64,000 bases of DNA, from contig NZ_JBBVGR010000002.1 in the NCBI RefSeq assembly GCF_038148855.1, positions 434,001 through 498,000 on the forward strand. Reading direction: 5' to 3'. Origin of the DNA: Phycobacter sedimenti (GTDB lineage Bacteria; Pseudomonadota; Alphaproteobacteria; Rhodobacterales; Rhodobacteraceae). Both the position numbers and the translations under genes were made by a program. How positions within the stretch are numbered: position 1 is the first letter of the stretch; each line of letters opens with the position of its first letter. The notes under the pieces were generated by a model. That model did no database searches. It had not been told where the DNA came from and saw only the letters and a program-made list of their open reading frames with translations. Positions 1 to 7,492 of this stretch are shown piece after piece.

Positions 1-1115
1 AGATCGCCAATGCGGCGCCTCTGGGCACAGGGCTCAGCGTGATCATTGTTCTGCTTGGTCTGGTGCTGGCGGTTGGGCGCGGTGTGGCCCCGTCGCGGGA
101 TGCCAAGCCGTTGATCGTAGGCGCCATTGGTCTGTTGCTGCTGGCGTTGGTCGATATCCTGATGATCGCGCCGACCACAACGCCGGGGGTCACTGTTCTG
201 CTGATCCTTCTGCCAGTCGCAATCGCGCTCTATGGCTGCAAGGAAGCCGCGATCCGCTGTTCGCGCAATGATCTGATCCGGGTGGTCTTCCCGCCGCTGG
301 TTCTCATCGTCGCCGTGCTGGGCTCGATCCTTGGCGGGATCACCAACCCGACGCCCGCAGCGGCGCTGGGGGCAGGTGGTGCCATCATGCTGGCAGCCTA
401 CCGCCGCCTGCAGGACGAGGCGCGCTCGGGCAAGATCATCATCGGTTCGACCTTCGCGGTGATCATCTGCATCCTGATCGGTGTGAACTTCGATCTTCGG
501 ATCAACCAGGACAACGTCTCCTTCGAAAGCTGGGTGGCCTTCTTCTTTGCCTATGGCGCATATCTCTACGCGCTGTTCGGCTTGCTGTTTGGCTGCTGGG
601 TTCTGTTCAAGGGTGGGGTTCTTACGCCGATTGTGCGGGAAACCGCAAAAGTCACCTCGATGGTCTTCACCATCCTGATCGGCTCACAGCTGCTGAACCT
701 GGTGGTGATCTCCTTTGGCGGGGAGCATTACATTCAGCAGTTCCTGAAGAGCTTTGACAACGAGATGACGGTCTTCCTGATCGTGATGCTGGTTCTGTTC
801 TTCCTGGGCTTCGTTCTGGACTTCCTCGAGATCATCTACATCGTGATCCCGATTGTCGGGCCGGTGATCTATGGCGGCTCCTTCGATCCAAAGTGGGTGA
901 CCATCATGGTTGCGGTGAACCTGCAGACCTCGTTCCTGACACCGCCCTTCGGCTTTGCGCTGTTCTACCTGCGCGGCGTTGCGCCCAAAGAGGTGACAAC
1001 GGGTCATATCTATCGCGGGGTTCTGCCCTTCGTGCTGATCCAGGTGGCCGGTCTTGCGATCCTCTGGCTGTTCCCGTCGATCGTGACCATCGTTCCGGCG
1101 CTGATGCCGAACTGA
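1..1115 (+). CDS. TRAP transporter large permease (DctM-type), 3' part
   Basis: This is the C-terminal part (about 370 codons) of a gene that enters from the left edge; the reading frame is open from base 3, so the GTG at 39 is internal. The protein is almost entirely hydrophobic, with many transmembrane helices, and ends in the conserved TRAP large-subunit region containing FLGFVLDFLEI, NLQTSFLTPPFGFALFYLRG and a terminal hydrophobic helix. The family forms the membrane channel subunit of sodium-driven, binding-protein-dependent uptake of organic acids or similar solutes in the inner membrane. The substrate cannot be told because the binding protein and small permease lie outside the window. 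A strong hairpin terminator follows 19 bp after the stop. Confidence 0.9.
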   Translation, partial: IANAAPLGTGLSVIIVLLGLVLAVGRGVAPSRDAKPLIVGAIGLLLLALVDILMIAPTTTPGVTVLLILLPVAIALYGCKEAAIRCSRNDLIRVVFPPLVLIVAVLGSILGGITNPTPAAALGAGGAIMLAAYRRLQDEARSGKIIIGSTFAVIICILIGVNFDLRINQDNVSFESWVAFFFAYGAYLYALFGLLFGCWVLFKGGVLTPIVRETAKVTSMVFTILIGSQLLNLVVISFGGEHYIQQFLKSFDNEMTVFLIVMLVLFFLGFVLDFLEIIYIVIPIVGPVIYGGSFDPKWVTIMVAVNLQTSFLTPPFGFALFYLRGVAPKEVTTGHIYRGVLPFVLIQVAGLAILWLFPSIVTIVPALMPN

Positions 1116-1134
1116 TCGGAAGGTCAAGAAAACG

Positions 1135-1162
1135 AAAAGGGGCCCCATGCGGGCCCCTTTTT
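1135..1162. terminator. Bidirectional intrinsic terminator
   Basis: A perfect 11-bp stem (1135-1145 with 1151-1161), CATGC loop, A-tract on the left and T-tract on the right. It sits between the end of the TRAP permease gene and the convergent DUF2855 gene and can serve both. Confidence 0.85.
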
Positions 1163-1187
1163 GCGTGAACAGCTGCTTGAGGCGGAG

Positions 1188-2285
1188 TCAGCCCATCGTC
1201 AGGGTCCAGGCCTTGTTGGCAGGTGTGCGGCCCTCAAGAACTTCCCGGTAGGCGGCTATCACCGCGTCGGCTCCGACACCGTGAGAGAGGGACAGCCAGT
1301 CTGCGCTTGCCTTGGCTGCCCGCTCCCAGAAGGCGGCGGAGCGGCGGTCGAATTCGCCCGGCCCCCAATCCTTGCCGCGCTTGGCAATGTGACCCGGGGC
1401 AAAGAACATCGCACTGCGGTCCCGGATGTAGTCCTCGCCCATGCCGGCGTCATCATGGTGGGTGAGGCCGACGTGGCTGGTATAGCGCATTGCTGGTCCC
1501 AGATGCCGGTGCAGGCGGCTGATGACAGAACCGGATCCTGACATGTCGATGATCAGTGTAGGACGATCCGGCGCAAGCGCCTTTTCGATCTCGTCATAGG
1601 TCAGGATCTCATCATAAAGGCCGAGCGCGCGGAGCTTGTCCGCATGACCGGCGGATGTAAGCGCTAGAAGCGGCGGTGCTTCCGGGTCTTCCTTGAAGGC
1701 ATAGGCCGTGCCGATCCCGGTCTTTGAAGACGCCGAGACGATCAGTACCTGCCGGGCATCGAACCAGTCATTGTCCTTGGCAAAGTCATAGAGGCAGTAG
1801 GAGGTCGCATAAAGCGGCCACAGCACCATGCGCAGATCGTCCATGGCAGGATCATAGACCGGATCGTTGGACAGGCGCACGTAACGGTTATAGACTGCGG
1901 GCAGCTCCCGCCGGTGGGCGGCACCGTCAAAGAAACGATCAGGCTGCACCTTCTGCGGCTCAAGCGTGGTGTGAGAGGCAATGGGCCAATAGCCAAAGAG
2001 CCTTTCCCCGGCAGAGATGCCCTCTGCGGCGCTCTCCTCGACAATGCCGATGCCCCAGACCGGCAGCACGCCCCAGTTTTCGTCTTGGGTGGGGAAGAAC
2101 CTCCAGTACCCGATCCGCTCACCCACCACGCCATAGGTTATGTTGTTGGCGGTGAAGCCGAAACGCGCGATCCGAACGGTGATTTCGCCGGGGGCGGGCG
2201 ATCGCCGATCCTCTGAGGTCAGGCGGTATCGCGCCAGATCCGTCTTGCAGACCTCCAAGGTCCGGGTGGTTTGCTCTGCTGTCAT
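1188..2285 (-). CDS. DUF2855 family protein (MDR-like)
   Basis: A 365-residue protein matching the DUF2855 family by its N-terminal pattern (RFGFTANNITYG, then YWRFFP and GVLPVWGIGIVEES), which resembles medium-chain dehydrogenase/reductase domains. A Rossmann-like segment, VLIVSASSKTGIGTA, lies near residues 184-198. No zinc-binding cysteine cluster is visible. The substrate is unknown. Family members are cytosolic and usually called putative oxidoreductases. It is the last gene of a minus-strand run after Bpt, separated by 122 bp, and ends at the shared terminator at 1135-1162. Family assignment is good; a catalytic role is only inferred. Confidence 0.8.
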   Translation of the reverse strand: MTAEQTTRTLEVCKTDLARYRLTSEDRRSPAPGEITVRIARFGFTANNITYGVVGERIGYWRFFPTQDENWGVLPVWGIGIVEESAAEGISAGERLFGYWPIASHTTLEPQKVQPDRFFDGAAHRRELPAVYNRYVRLSNDPVYDPAMDDLRMVLWPLYATSYCLYDFAKDNDWFDARQVLIVSASSKTGIGTAYAFKEDPEAPPLLALTSAGHADKLRALGLYDEILTYDEIEKALAPDRPTLIIDMSGSGSVISRLHRHLGPAMRYTSHVGLTHHDDAGMGEDYIRDRSAMFFAPGHIAKRGKDWGPGEFDRRSAAFWERAAKASADWLSLSHGVGADAVIAAYREVLEGRTPANKAWTLTMG

Positions 2286-2407
2286 GTCCGATGCTCTCCC
2301 TTTGGGATCAGCCTAGTCAGGGCAGGGGGGGCAAACAAAAGTGCCGCGCTGCATCGGGACGCGGCGTCACAGGCAAATCCACAGTGCAGCCTGGAGGTGG
2401 GCCTCTC

Positions 2408-3232
2408 CTACCGCGGCTTGTGGACCGGCTGCTGGGGAAGATGGATGTTGGCAACCTGCTCCGAGATGGTTCTGCAGGCCGTCTCGGACGGGGTGTCGTC
2501 CAAGGTTTGCAGCTCTCTGAATGGTTTCCATCTGCCGCCGTGATACAGCTCAAGCCCGGAGAACTTGGTCTTGTAGCCCATCTTGGGACTGCCCTTGACC
2601 CAGTAGCCGAGGTAGACATAGGGCAGCCCCGCCTCGCGGGCGATCTCGATATGGTCAAGGATCATGTAGGTGCCGAGCGAGTTTTGCGGCTGATCGGGAT
2701 CGTAGAAGGAATAGACCATGCTGAGGCCGTCCTCGAGCACGTCGGTCAGGGAGACCGCGGTCAGGGTGTTGTCATCGTCGGTCGCGTATTCGACAACCCG
2801 GCTGCGGATCGGCGTTTCCTCGATCATCGCGGCGTATTCAAAGACATCCATATCCGCCATGCCCCCGTCAGAGTGGCGGCTGTCCAGATAGTGCCGGAAC
2901 AACTGGTACTGATCTTCGGTCGCCCAGGGCGAGGTTGCACGCCGCACCAGATGCCTGTTGCGTTTCCGCGTGCGTTTCTGGCTGCGGGTGGGGGCGAACC
3001 GTGCAACATCGATACGTGCCGACAGGCAGGCCGAGCAGTCCGAACAGGAGGGCCGGTAAAGAACGTTTTGCGAGCGTCGAAATCCCTGCTGCGACAGGCT
3101 ATTGTTCAGCTGTTCAACTCCGTCCCCCTGCAATGCGGTGAACAGTTTACGCTCCATCCGGTTTTCCAGATAGGGGCAGGGCTGCGGAGCCGTCACGTAG
3201 AACTGCGGGGCGATCGGAAGGGTGTGGCGCAT
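2408..3232 (-). CDS. bpt: Aspartate/glutamate leucyltransferase (Bpt, ATE family)
   Basis: A 274-residue protein of the arginyl/leucyl-tRNA-protein transferase family. The N-terminal part has CPYLENRMERKLFTAL and a cysteine-rich YRPSCSDCSACLSAR motif; the C-terminal part has a GNAT-like fold region with YVYLGYWVKGSPKMGYKTKF. Bacterial Bpt attaches leucine from Leu-tRNA to N-terminal Asp or Glu, making N-degrons for ClpS/ClpAP. Length fits Bpt (about 240-280 residues). It lies between the RDD gene upstream (136 bp away) and DUF2855 downstream on the same strand. A second N-degron enzyme, Aat, is also in this window (54704-55336). Confidence 0.9.
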   Translation of the reverse strand: MRHTLPIAPQFYVTAPQPCPYLENRMERKLFTALQGDGVEQLNNSLSQQGFRRSQNVLYRPSCSDCSACLSARIDVARFAPTRSQKRTRKRNRHLVRRATSPWATEDQYQLFRHYLDSRHSDGGMADMDVFEYAAMIEETPIRSRVVEYATDDDNTLTAVSLTDVLEDGLSMVYSFYDPDQPQNSLGTYMILDHIEIAREAGLPYVYLGYWVKGSPKMGYKTKFSGLELYHGGRWKPFRELQTLDDTPSETACRTISEQVANIHLPQQPVHKPR

Positions 3233-3296
3233 GAAGAGGGGCTAAGGTCCAGAACGGATGTGCAAACGAGAATGTCTTACGGTTGAGGATAGCAAC

Positions 3297-3322
3297 GACC
3301 ACCCTTTGCGCCAAGGGTGGTC
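3297..3322. repeat. 10-bp inverted repeat between the RDD gene and bpt
   Basis: A perfect 10-bp inverted repeat (3297-3306 with 3313-3322) and a 6-base spacer, lying between the stop of the RDD gene and the start of bpt. There is no clear T-tract on either side, so it may be a weak terminator, an RNA-stabilising hairpin or a regulatory dyad. Confidence 0.5.
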
Positions 3323-3368
3323 AGACAAAAATGGTTTCACACTGGTTGCCTGGGCAAAGAGGGGATGT

Positions 3369-3809
3369 CTAGCGCAGCGCGCTGCGCCGGTTGAGCATGA
3401 CCGTGCCCAAAAAGGCATCGCCCAATCCCTGGCCGCGCGAAGAGGTCATCATCATGATGATTGACACGATCTGCAACGGGGGCAGGGCCAGGGCCAGCGT
3501 ATAGGCGCCGGTGTGCAGGGCGGCCATTTGGGTATCCAGGCGCCGACCCGAAAGATCACGCAGCTCGATCCCGGCAAACCGCATGCCCCAGGTGGCAGAG
3601 CCGTTGGCGATGGTGATGGTGCGGTAGGCAAAGCCGATCATCAGGTACAGCAGCGGCCAGATGAAAAAGCCGATAAAGGCCGTGAGGACCCCGGCCGCCA
3701 CGCACAGGGCGATGATGATCACGCTATCGACGGCCCAGGCCAACAGGCGCTTGGGGGCAACCGACGTGTAGAACTCGGATTGATAGTCGGGGTCGGGCAG
3801 GGCGGTCAT
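3369..3809 (-). CDS. RDD family membrane protein
   Basis: A 146-residue membrane protein. The RDD pattern is visible as KRLLAWAVDSVIIIAL near residue 20 (the arginine and aspartates that name the family, partly conserved), followed by hydrophobic helices and NGSATWGMRFAGIELRDLSG near residue 70. The C-terminus has a further hydrophobic helix and the polar GQGLGDAFLGTVML end typical of the family. The function of RDD proteins is generally unknown; some are linked to ion or compatible-solute transport. It is upstream of bpt on the same strand. Confidence 0.85.
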   Translation of the reverse strand: MTALPDPDYQSEFYTSVAPKRLLAWAVDSVIIIALCVAAGVLTAFIGFFIWPLLYLMIGFAYRTITIANGSATWGMRFAGIELRDLSGRRLDTQMAALHTGAYTLALALPPLQIVSIIMMMTSSRGQGLGDAFLGTVMLNRRSALR

Positions 3810-3864
3810 CGGGGCATCCTGTTGTGAGCCTATGGGAGAGCAGGTCTTGTCGAGAAGGATAGAG

Positions 3865-3886
3865 CCTCGCCCCGGTTGGGGCGAGG
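3865..3886 (-). terminator. Hairpin terminator after the DUF2852 gene
   Basis: A perfect 9-bp GC-rich stem (3865-3873 with 3878-3886) and a 4-base loop, 15 bp past the stop of the DUF2852 gene. The minus-strand downstream bases are mixed pyrimidines (TCTATCCTTCTC) rather than a pure T-tract. Confidence 0.6.
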
Positions 3887-3901
3887 GAAGATCACGGAGT
3901 A

Positions 3902-4357
3902 TCAGGCGCTTTTGGAGTCGTTTTCCGATTCGCCAGCGTCTTCGGCAGCGGCTGCGGCGGCGCGCTGATCCATGAACTCATCGAATTCGGCCTTGTCCTT
4001 GGCTTCGCGCAGGCGCTGCAGGAAGGCATTGAAGTCGTCCTGTTCCTGTTCGAGGCGGCGCAGGGTGTCGGCCTTGTAGGCGTCAAAGGCGCTGTTTCCG
4101 CTGGACCGCATTGCGGACATGCCGTGATGGGTCCAGGATTTGCGGCTGCGGCAGGATTTGTTGAACATGCGTTTGCTCCAGATCATGTAGAACAGAAGGG
4201 CGAGGCCAATCGGCCAGAAGAAGACAAAGCCAAGCACCATGGCGGCAATCCATGCGCCTTTGCCTTTGCTGTCGAGCCAGGCTTCACTGCGCGAGAACCA
4301 CCCCTGCGGATGGCCCGGTGCATGGGGGGCAGTTGCGGTTGGGGTATAACTCGTCAT
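3902..4357 (-). CDS. DUF2852 domain protein, one membrane helix
   Basis: A 151-residue protein with a single strong transmembrane segment around residues 33-60 (GAWIAAMVLGFVFFWPIGLA), a basic middle (KRMFNKSCRSRKSW) and an acidic, probably coiled-coil C-terminus rich in Lys, Glu, Asp and Ala. This architecture fits the DUF2852 family of Alphaproteobacteria, whose role is unknown. The start has a good ribosome site, GGAGG, 5-6 bases upstream. Its promoter region carries two copies of an 8-N5-8 dyad (4379-4399, 4437-4457) and a perfect 12-bp palindrome, so it is probably tightly regulated. It is probably transcribed alone. Confidence 0.8.
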   Translation of the reverse strand: MTSYTPTATAPHAPGHPQGWFSRSEAWLDSKGKGAWIAAMVLGFVFFWPIGLALLFYMIWSKRMFNKSCRSRKSWTHHGMSAMRSSGNSAFDAYKADTLRRLEQEQDDFNAFLQRLREAKDKAEFDEFMDQRAAAAAAEDAGESENDSKSA

Positions 4358-4378
4358 CGGGACCTCCGGTTGCGGGTT

Positions 4379-4457
4379 GATGTAAATCTCTTTTACATCC
4401 TCAATATTGAGAGTGAGGCCTCGCCTCGCAAGAGGCGATGTGAACGTTTTTTACATT
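4379..4457. promoter_or_regulatory. Paired dyads upstream of the DUF2852 gene
   Basis: Dyad 1 (4379-4399) is perfect: GATGTAAA, five bases, TTTACATC. Dyad 2 (4437-4457) has the same form with one change in each arm: GATGTGAA, five bases, TTTACATT. Between them lie a perfect 12-bp palindrome CTCAATATTGAG (4400-4411) and a 7-bp GC hairpin (4421-4438). Two copies with the same spacing suggest a dimeric regulator; its identity is unknown. The GC hairpin could also end transcription of the upstream ectR. Confidence 0.55.
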
Positions 4458-4498
4458 TATCTAGTAAGTGGCTGAAAGAAAGCGAAATAATTTATCTT

Positions 4499-4981
4499 CT
4501 AGTAGCCGGATGCGTGCTTTATGTCTCCGGTCGCCAGCACGGGAGAGGCGTCTATCTCGTCCGCATCGAGCATCGCCGCCACGCGTTCAAGGCTGGCGAC
4601 CAGCATTGCCTGCTCCCAGTCCTCCATCGCGTTGAACTTGCGTACGAAACGCTGCTGCAGAGGATCAGGGGCCTCGTCCAGGATCTGGCTGCCCTTGTCG
4701 GTCAGGGTGATGTTGATCTGCCGACGATCCTGGTTCGACTTTTCCCGCACCACCAGACCATCGCGCACCAGCTTGTCCACCAAAGAGGTGATCGTCCCCT
4801 GCGACACCCGCATGCGCAATGAGATCGCCTTGGCGGTCGCATAGCCATGTTCGCTGATGATCTGGAGGACCCGGAACTGCGCCGGCGTCACGCCTGTGGT
4901 CTGATGTATTTCGCGCCCGAACAATTCGGTTGCGCGCACGATACGGCGGAGCGCGATGAGGCTGCTGTCGATGCGGTCCAT
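4499..4981 (-). CDS. ectR: EctR, MarR-family regulator of ectoine genes
   Basis: A 160-residue MarR-type winged-helix protein divergent from ectA. The core shows TPAQFRVLQIISEHG, then the recognition region RMRVSQGTITSLVDKLVRDGL and the wing with KSNQDRRQINITLTDKG. In many halotolerant bacteria an MarR protein at this position, EctR, represses the ectoine operon. The start is placed at 4981 because GGAG lies 7 bases upstream; an in-frame ATG at 5029 would add 16 residues (MHESAICF) without family resemblance. The operator should be in the intergenic region to ectA. Confidence 0.85.
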   Translation of the reverse strand: MDRIDSSLIALRRIVRATELFGREIHQTTGVTPAQFRVLQIISEHGYATAKAISLRMRVSQGTITSLVDKLVRDGLVVREKSNQDRRQINITLTDKGSQILDEAPDPLQQRFVRKFNAMEDWEQAMLVASLERVAAMLDADEIDASPVLATGDIKHASGY

Positions 4982-5037
4982 GGGATCTCCGTTACTTTGA
5001 TGACAAAAGCATATGGCAGATTCATGCACACTTCAAA

Positions 5038-5152
5038 GCAAAACAAACTTTGCCAACAGAAGTAAAGTGGCGTCGCAAAATAGCAAAAACTGCAAAAAGC
5101 GACGTCATTGTTGGGGAAATTCATAAAAATTGCTTTGAGTATTGAAATTCAA
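5038..5152. promoter_or_regulatory. ectR-ectA divergent regulatory region
   Basis: The AT-rich spacer has four GCAAAA repeats (5038, 5075, 5083, 5092), the last three spaced 8-9 bp apart. Further right are two GAAATTC copies 28 bp apart (5116-5122 and 5144-5150), the second inside a perfect palindrome TTGAA-A-TTCAA (5142-5152). These are candidate EctR or salt-response sites. I cannot fix a clear -35/-10 pair. Confidence 0.5.
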
Positions 5153-5199
5153 GGTTGCTCATGGTACTTCATCTGTCGAAGCGAAAGGAGATCGACAAG

Positions 5200-5730
5200 A
5201 TGCAGAACCCCGCTGACCCGAGGCAGATTGCCCTTCCGGCCCTGCGCGTACCGTCGTCCGAAGATGGAGCGCGCATCTGGGAGCTGGTGCGCAGGTGCAG
5301 GCCGCTGGATGAAAATTCCATGTACTGTAACCTGCTGCAGTGCGATCACTTTGCCGACACATGCGTCATCGCCGAAATGGCGGATGAGGTGGTGGGGTGG
5401 ATCTCTGCCTACGTAATGCCGAATGACCCGGAAACGCTGTTCGTCTGGCAGGTTGCGGTTGATGAAAAGGCCCGTGGCCGTGGTCTTGGCGCGCTGATGC
5501 TGCAGTCCATCCTGCGGCGCTCGGCTTGCCGGGGCGTCAAACGCATCCAGACAACCATCACGACCGACAACGAGGCCAGCTGGGCGCTGTTTGGCAAGTT
5601 TGCCAAGCTTCAGGACAGCGAGCTGGACATCCAGCCCTACTACACGCAGGCGCTGCACTTCCAGGATCGGCACAAGACCGAAAACCTTGTCACCATTGCT
5701 CTGCAAGAGCGGGCACGGCTGGCCGCCTGA
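5200..5730 (+). CDS. ectA: L-2,4-diaminobutyrate N-acetyltransferase EctA
   Basis: A 176-residue GNAT acetyltransferase that acetylates diaminobutyrate from acetyl-CoA, the second committed step of ectoine synthesis. The acetyl-CoA binding loop is seen as ARGRGLG (residues 91-97) after VWQVAVDEK, with a typical EctA end (NLVTIALQERA). The start at 5200 is chosen because AAGGAG lies 9-10 bases upstream; upstream TTG (5155) and ATG (5161) codons in frame have no such site. It is the first gene of ectABC-ask, 66 bp before ectB, divergent from ectR. Confidence 0.93.
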   Translation: MQNPADPRQIALPALRVPSSEDGARIWELVRRCRPLDENSMYCNLLQCDHFADTCVIAEMADEVVGWISAYVMPNDPETLFVWQVAVDEKARGRGLGALMLQSILRRSACRGVKRIQTTITTDNEASWALFGKFAKLQDSELDIQPYYTQALHFQDRHKTENLVTIALQERARLAA

Positions 5731-5796
5731 TCGCGGCCGCCAGCGGTTTTCATCCCTTCATTCCTCCCAAAATCAAACAAACGGAAAAGAGGTCGT

Positions 5797-7083
5797 ATGT
5801 CTACGAACACCTCCATCACACCTATTTTCAAACGCCGCGAGTCCGAGGCGCGCAGCTATTGCCGGGGCTTCAACACGGTTTTCGCATCTGCGTCGGGGTC
5901 CGAAATGGTGGCCGAGGATGGCCAGCGTTACATCGATTTCCTCGCGGGCTGCTCATCGCTGAACTACGGCCATAACGATCCCGATATGAAAGAGGCGTTG
6001 ATCGCGCATCTTCAGGCTGACGGGGTCGCCCATGGTCTGGATATGCACACCGATACCAAGGCGGATTTCCTTGAGACCTTTGAGCGGGTGATCCTGAAGC
6101 CGCGACACATGGATCACAAGTTGATGTTCACCGGCCCCACCGGCGCCAATGCTGTCGAGGCCGCGATGAAGATCGCCCGGAAGGCAACAGGCCGCAGCAA
6201 TATCGTTGCCTTCACCAATGGCTTTCACGGCGTGACGCAAGGCGCGCTGGCGGCAACCGGAAATGGCTATCACCGTGGCGGGGCAGGTGTGGGCCTGAAC
6301 AATGTCACCCGTGTACCCTTCGACGGTTACATGGGCGGGGATAACGACACGGCCGATTATCTTGAGGCGATGCTGAACGATCCGTCTTCCGGCGTGGACG
6401 CGCCCGCCGCGATCCTGCTCGAGATCGTTCAGGGCGAGGGCGGTCTCAATGCGGCCAGCGCCGCATGGGTGCGCCGTGTCGCCAAGCAGGCGAAAAAGGC
6501 TGGCGCGCTGCTGATCATCGATGACATTCAGGCGGGCTGCGGTCGTACGGGCACCTTCTTCTCCTTCGAGGAGATGGGCGTGACGCCCGACATCGTGACC
6601 CTTGCCAAATCGGTTTCCGGGTTTGGCCTGCCGATGGCGCTGGTTCTGGTGAAGCCCGAATATGACGTGATGGGCCCGGCCGAGCATAACGGTACCTTCC
6701 GCGGCAACACCCATGCCTTCGTGACGGCCCGTGTCGCGCTGGAAAAATACTGGTCCGACGGGGCCTTCCAAAATGACATCGCGCGTCGTGCGCTGATGGT
6801 CGAAGAGGCGCTGAACGAGATCGCTGATATGGTACCCGGCGCCCGCCTCAAAGGGCGCGGCATGATGCGCGGTGTCGATGTGGGCTCGGGCGATCTGGCC
6901 GGGGACATCTGCGCGCGCGCCTTTCAGAACGGGCTGATCGTCGAAACCTCCGGCCCCGAGGATGAGGTGGTCAAGATCCTTGCTCCGCTCACGACCCCGG
7001 ATGAGCAGCTTGCCGTCGGCCTCAAGATCCTGACGGATGCGGCCCGCAGCATTCTCGAAACAACCAAAGTGGCAGCGGAGTAA
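5797..7083 (+). CDS. ectB: Diaminobutyrate-2-oxoglutarate transaminase EctB
   Basis: A 428-residue class III PLP aminotransferase that makes L-2,4-diaminobutyrate from aspartate semialdehyde with glutamate as amino donor. Family marks include GPTGANAVEAAMKIARKATGR near residue 110, LLIIDDIQAGCGRTG with the PLP-binding Asp near residue 246, and TLAKSVSGFGLP with the Schiff-base Lys at residue 271. Length is normal for EctB. A ribosome site (AAAGAGG) precedes the ATG. ectC follows 4 bp after the stop, so the genes are probably co-transcribed and coupled. Confidence 0.96.
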   Translation: MSTNTSITPIFKRRESEARSYCRGFNTVFASASGSEMVAEDGQRYIDFLAGCSSLNYGHNDPDMKEALIAHLQADGVAHGLDMHTDTKADFLETFERVILKPRHMDHKLMFTGPTGANAVEAAMKIARKATGRSNIVAFTNGFHGVTQGALAATGNGYHRGGAGVGLNNVTRVPFDGYMGGDNDTADYLEAMLNDPSSGVDAPAAILLEIVQGEGGLNAASAAWVRRVAKQAKKAGALLIIDDIQAGCGRTGTFFSFEEMGVTPDIVTLAKSVSGFGLPMALVLVKPEYDVMGPAEHNGTFRGNTHAFVTARVALEKYWSDGAFQNDIARRALMVEEALNEIADMVPGARLKGRGMMRGVDVGSGDLAGDICARAFQNGLIVETSGPEDEVVKILAPLTTPDEQLAVGLKILTDAARSILETTKVAAE

Positions 7084-7087
7084 GACC

Positions 7088-7489
7088 ATGATTGTCCGTG
7101 ATTTCAACGAGATCCTGAAGAACCAGCGCGACCGGGTGGTCAGCGATGCCAAATGGACCAGCGTGCGTATGCTGCTGGCCGATGACAAGATGGGCTTTTC
7201 CTTCCACATCACCTTCCTGGAGGCGGGATCGGAGCACACTTTCGAGTACAAGAACCACTTTGAAAGCGTCTACTGCATGCAGGGCTCTGGCTCGATCACC
7301 GACCTGGCCACGGGTGAGACCCACCTGATCCGACCCGGCGTGATGTATGCGCTGGACAAGCACGACCGCCATGTGCTGCGCGCCGAGGAAGAACTGGTGA
7401 TGGCCTGTTGCTTCAACCCGCCAGTGACGGGCACCGAGGTCCACCGCGAGGACGGATCCTACGCCGCTCCCGAGGCTGTCGAGGCATAG
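7088..7489 (+). CDS. ectC: L-ectoine synthase EctC
   Basis: A 133-residue cupin that cyclises N-gamma-acetyl-diaminobutyrate to ectoine. The metal and active-site residues expected from the family are visible: E59 in HFESVYCMQGSG, Y87 and H95 in GVMYALDKHDRHVLRAE. The start at 7088 gives MIVRDFNEI, the usual EctC N-terminus, and CGGAG in the end of ectB serves as ribosome site; an ATG at 7037 would sit inside ectB. It is 4 bp behind ectB and 3 bp before ask. Confidence 0.96.
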   Translation: MIVRDFNEILKNQRDRVVSDAKWTSVRMLLADDKMGFSFHITFLEAGSEHTFEYKNHFESVYCMQGSGSITDLATGETHLIRPGVMYALDKHDRHVLRAEEELVMACCFNPPVTGTEVHREDGSYAAPEAVEA

Positions 7490-7492
7490 GCC

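Noticed and set aside
5155..5199. Earlier starts for EctA (TTG 5155, ATG 5161)
   Set aside because: No ribosome site; AAGGAG favours the ATG at 5200.
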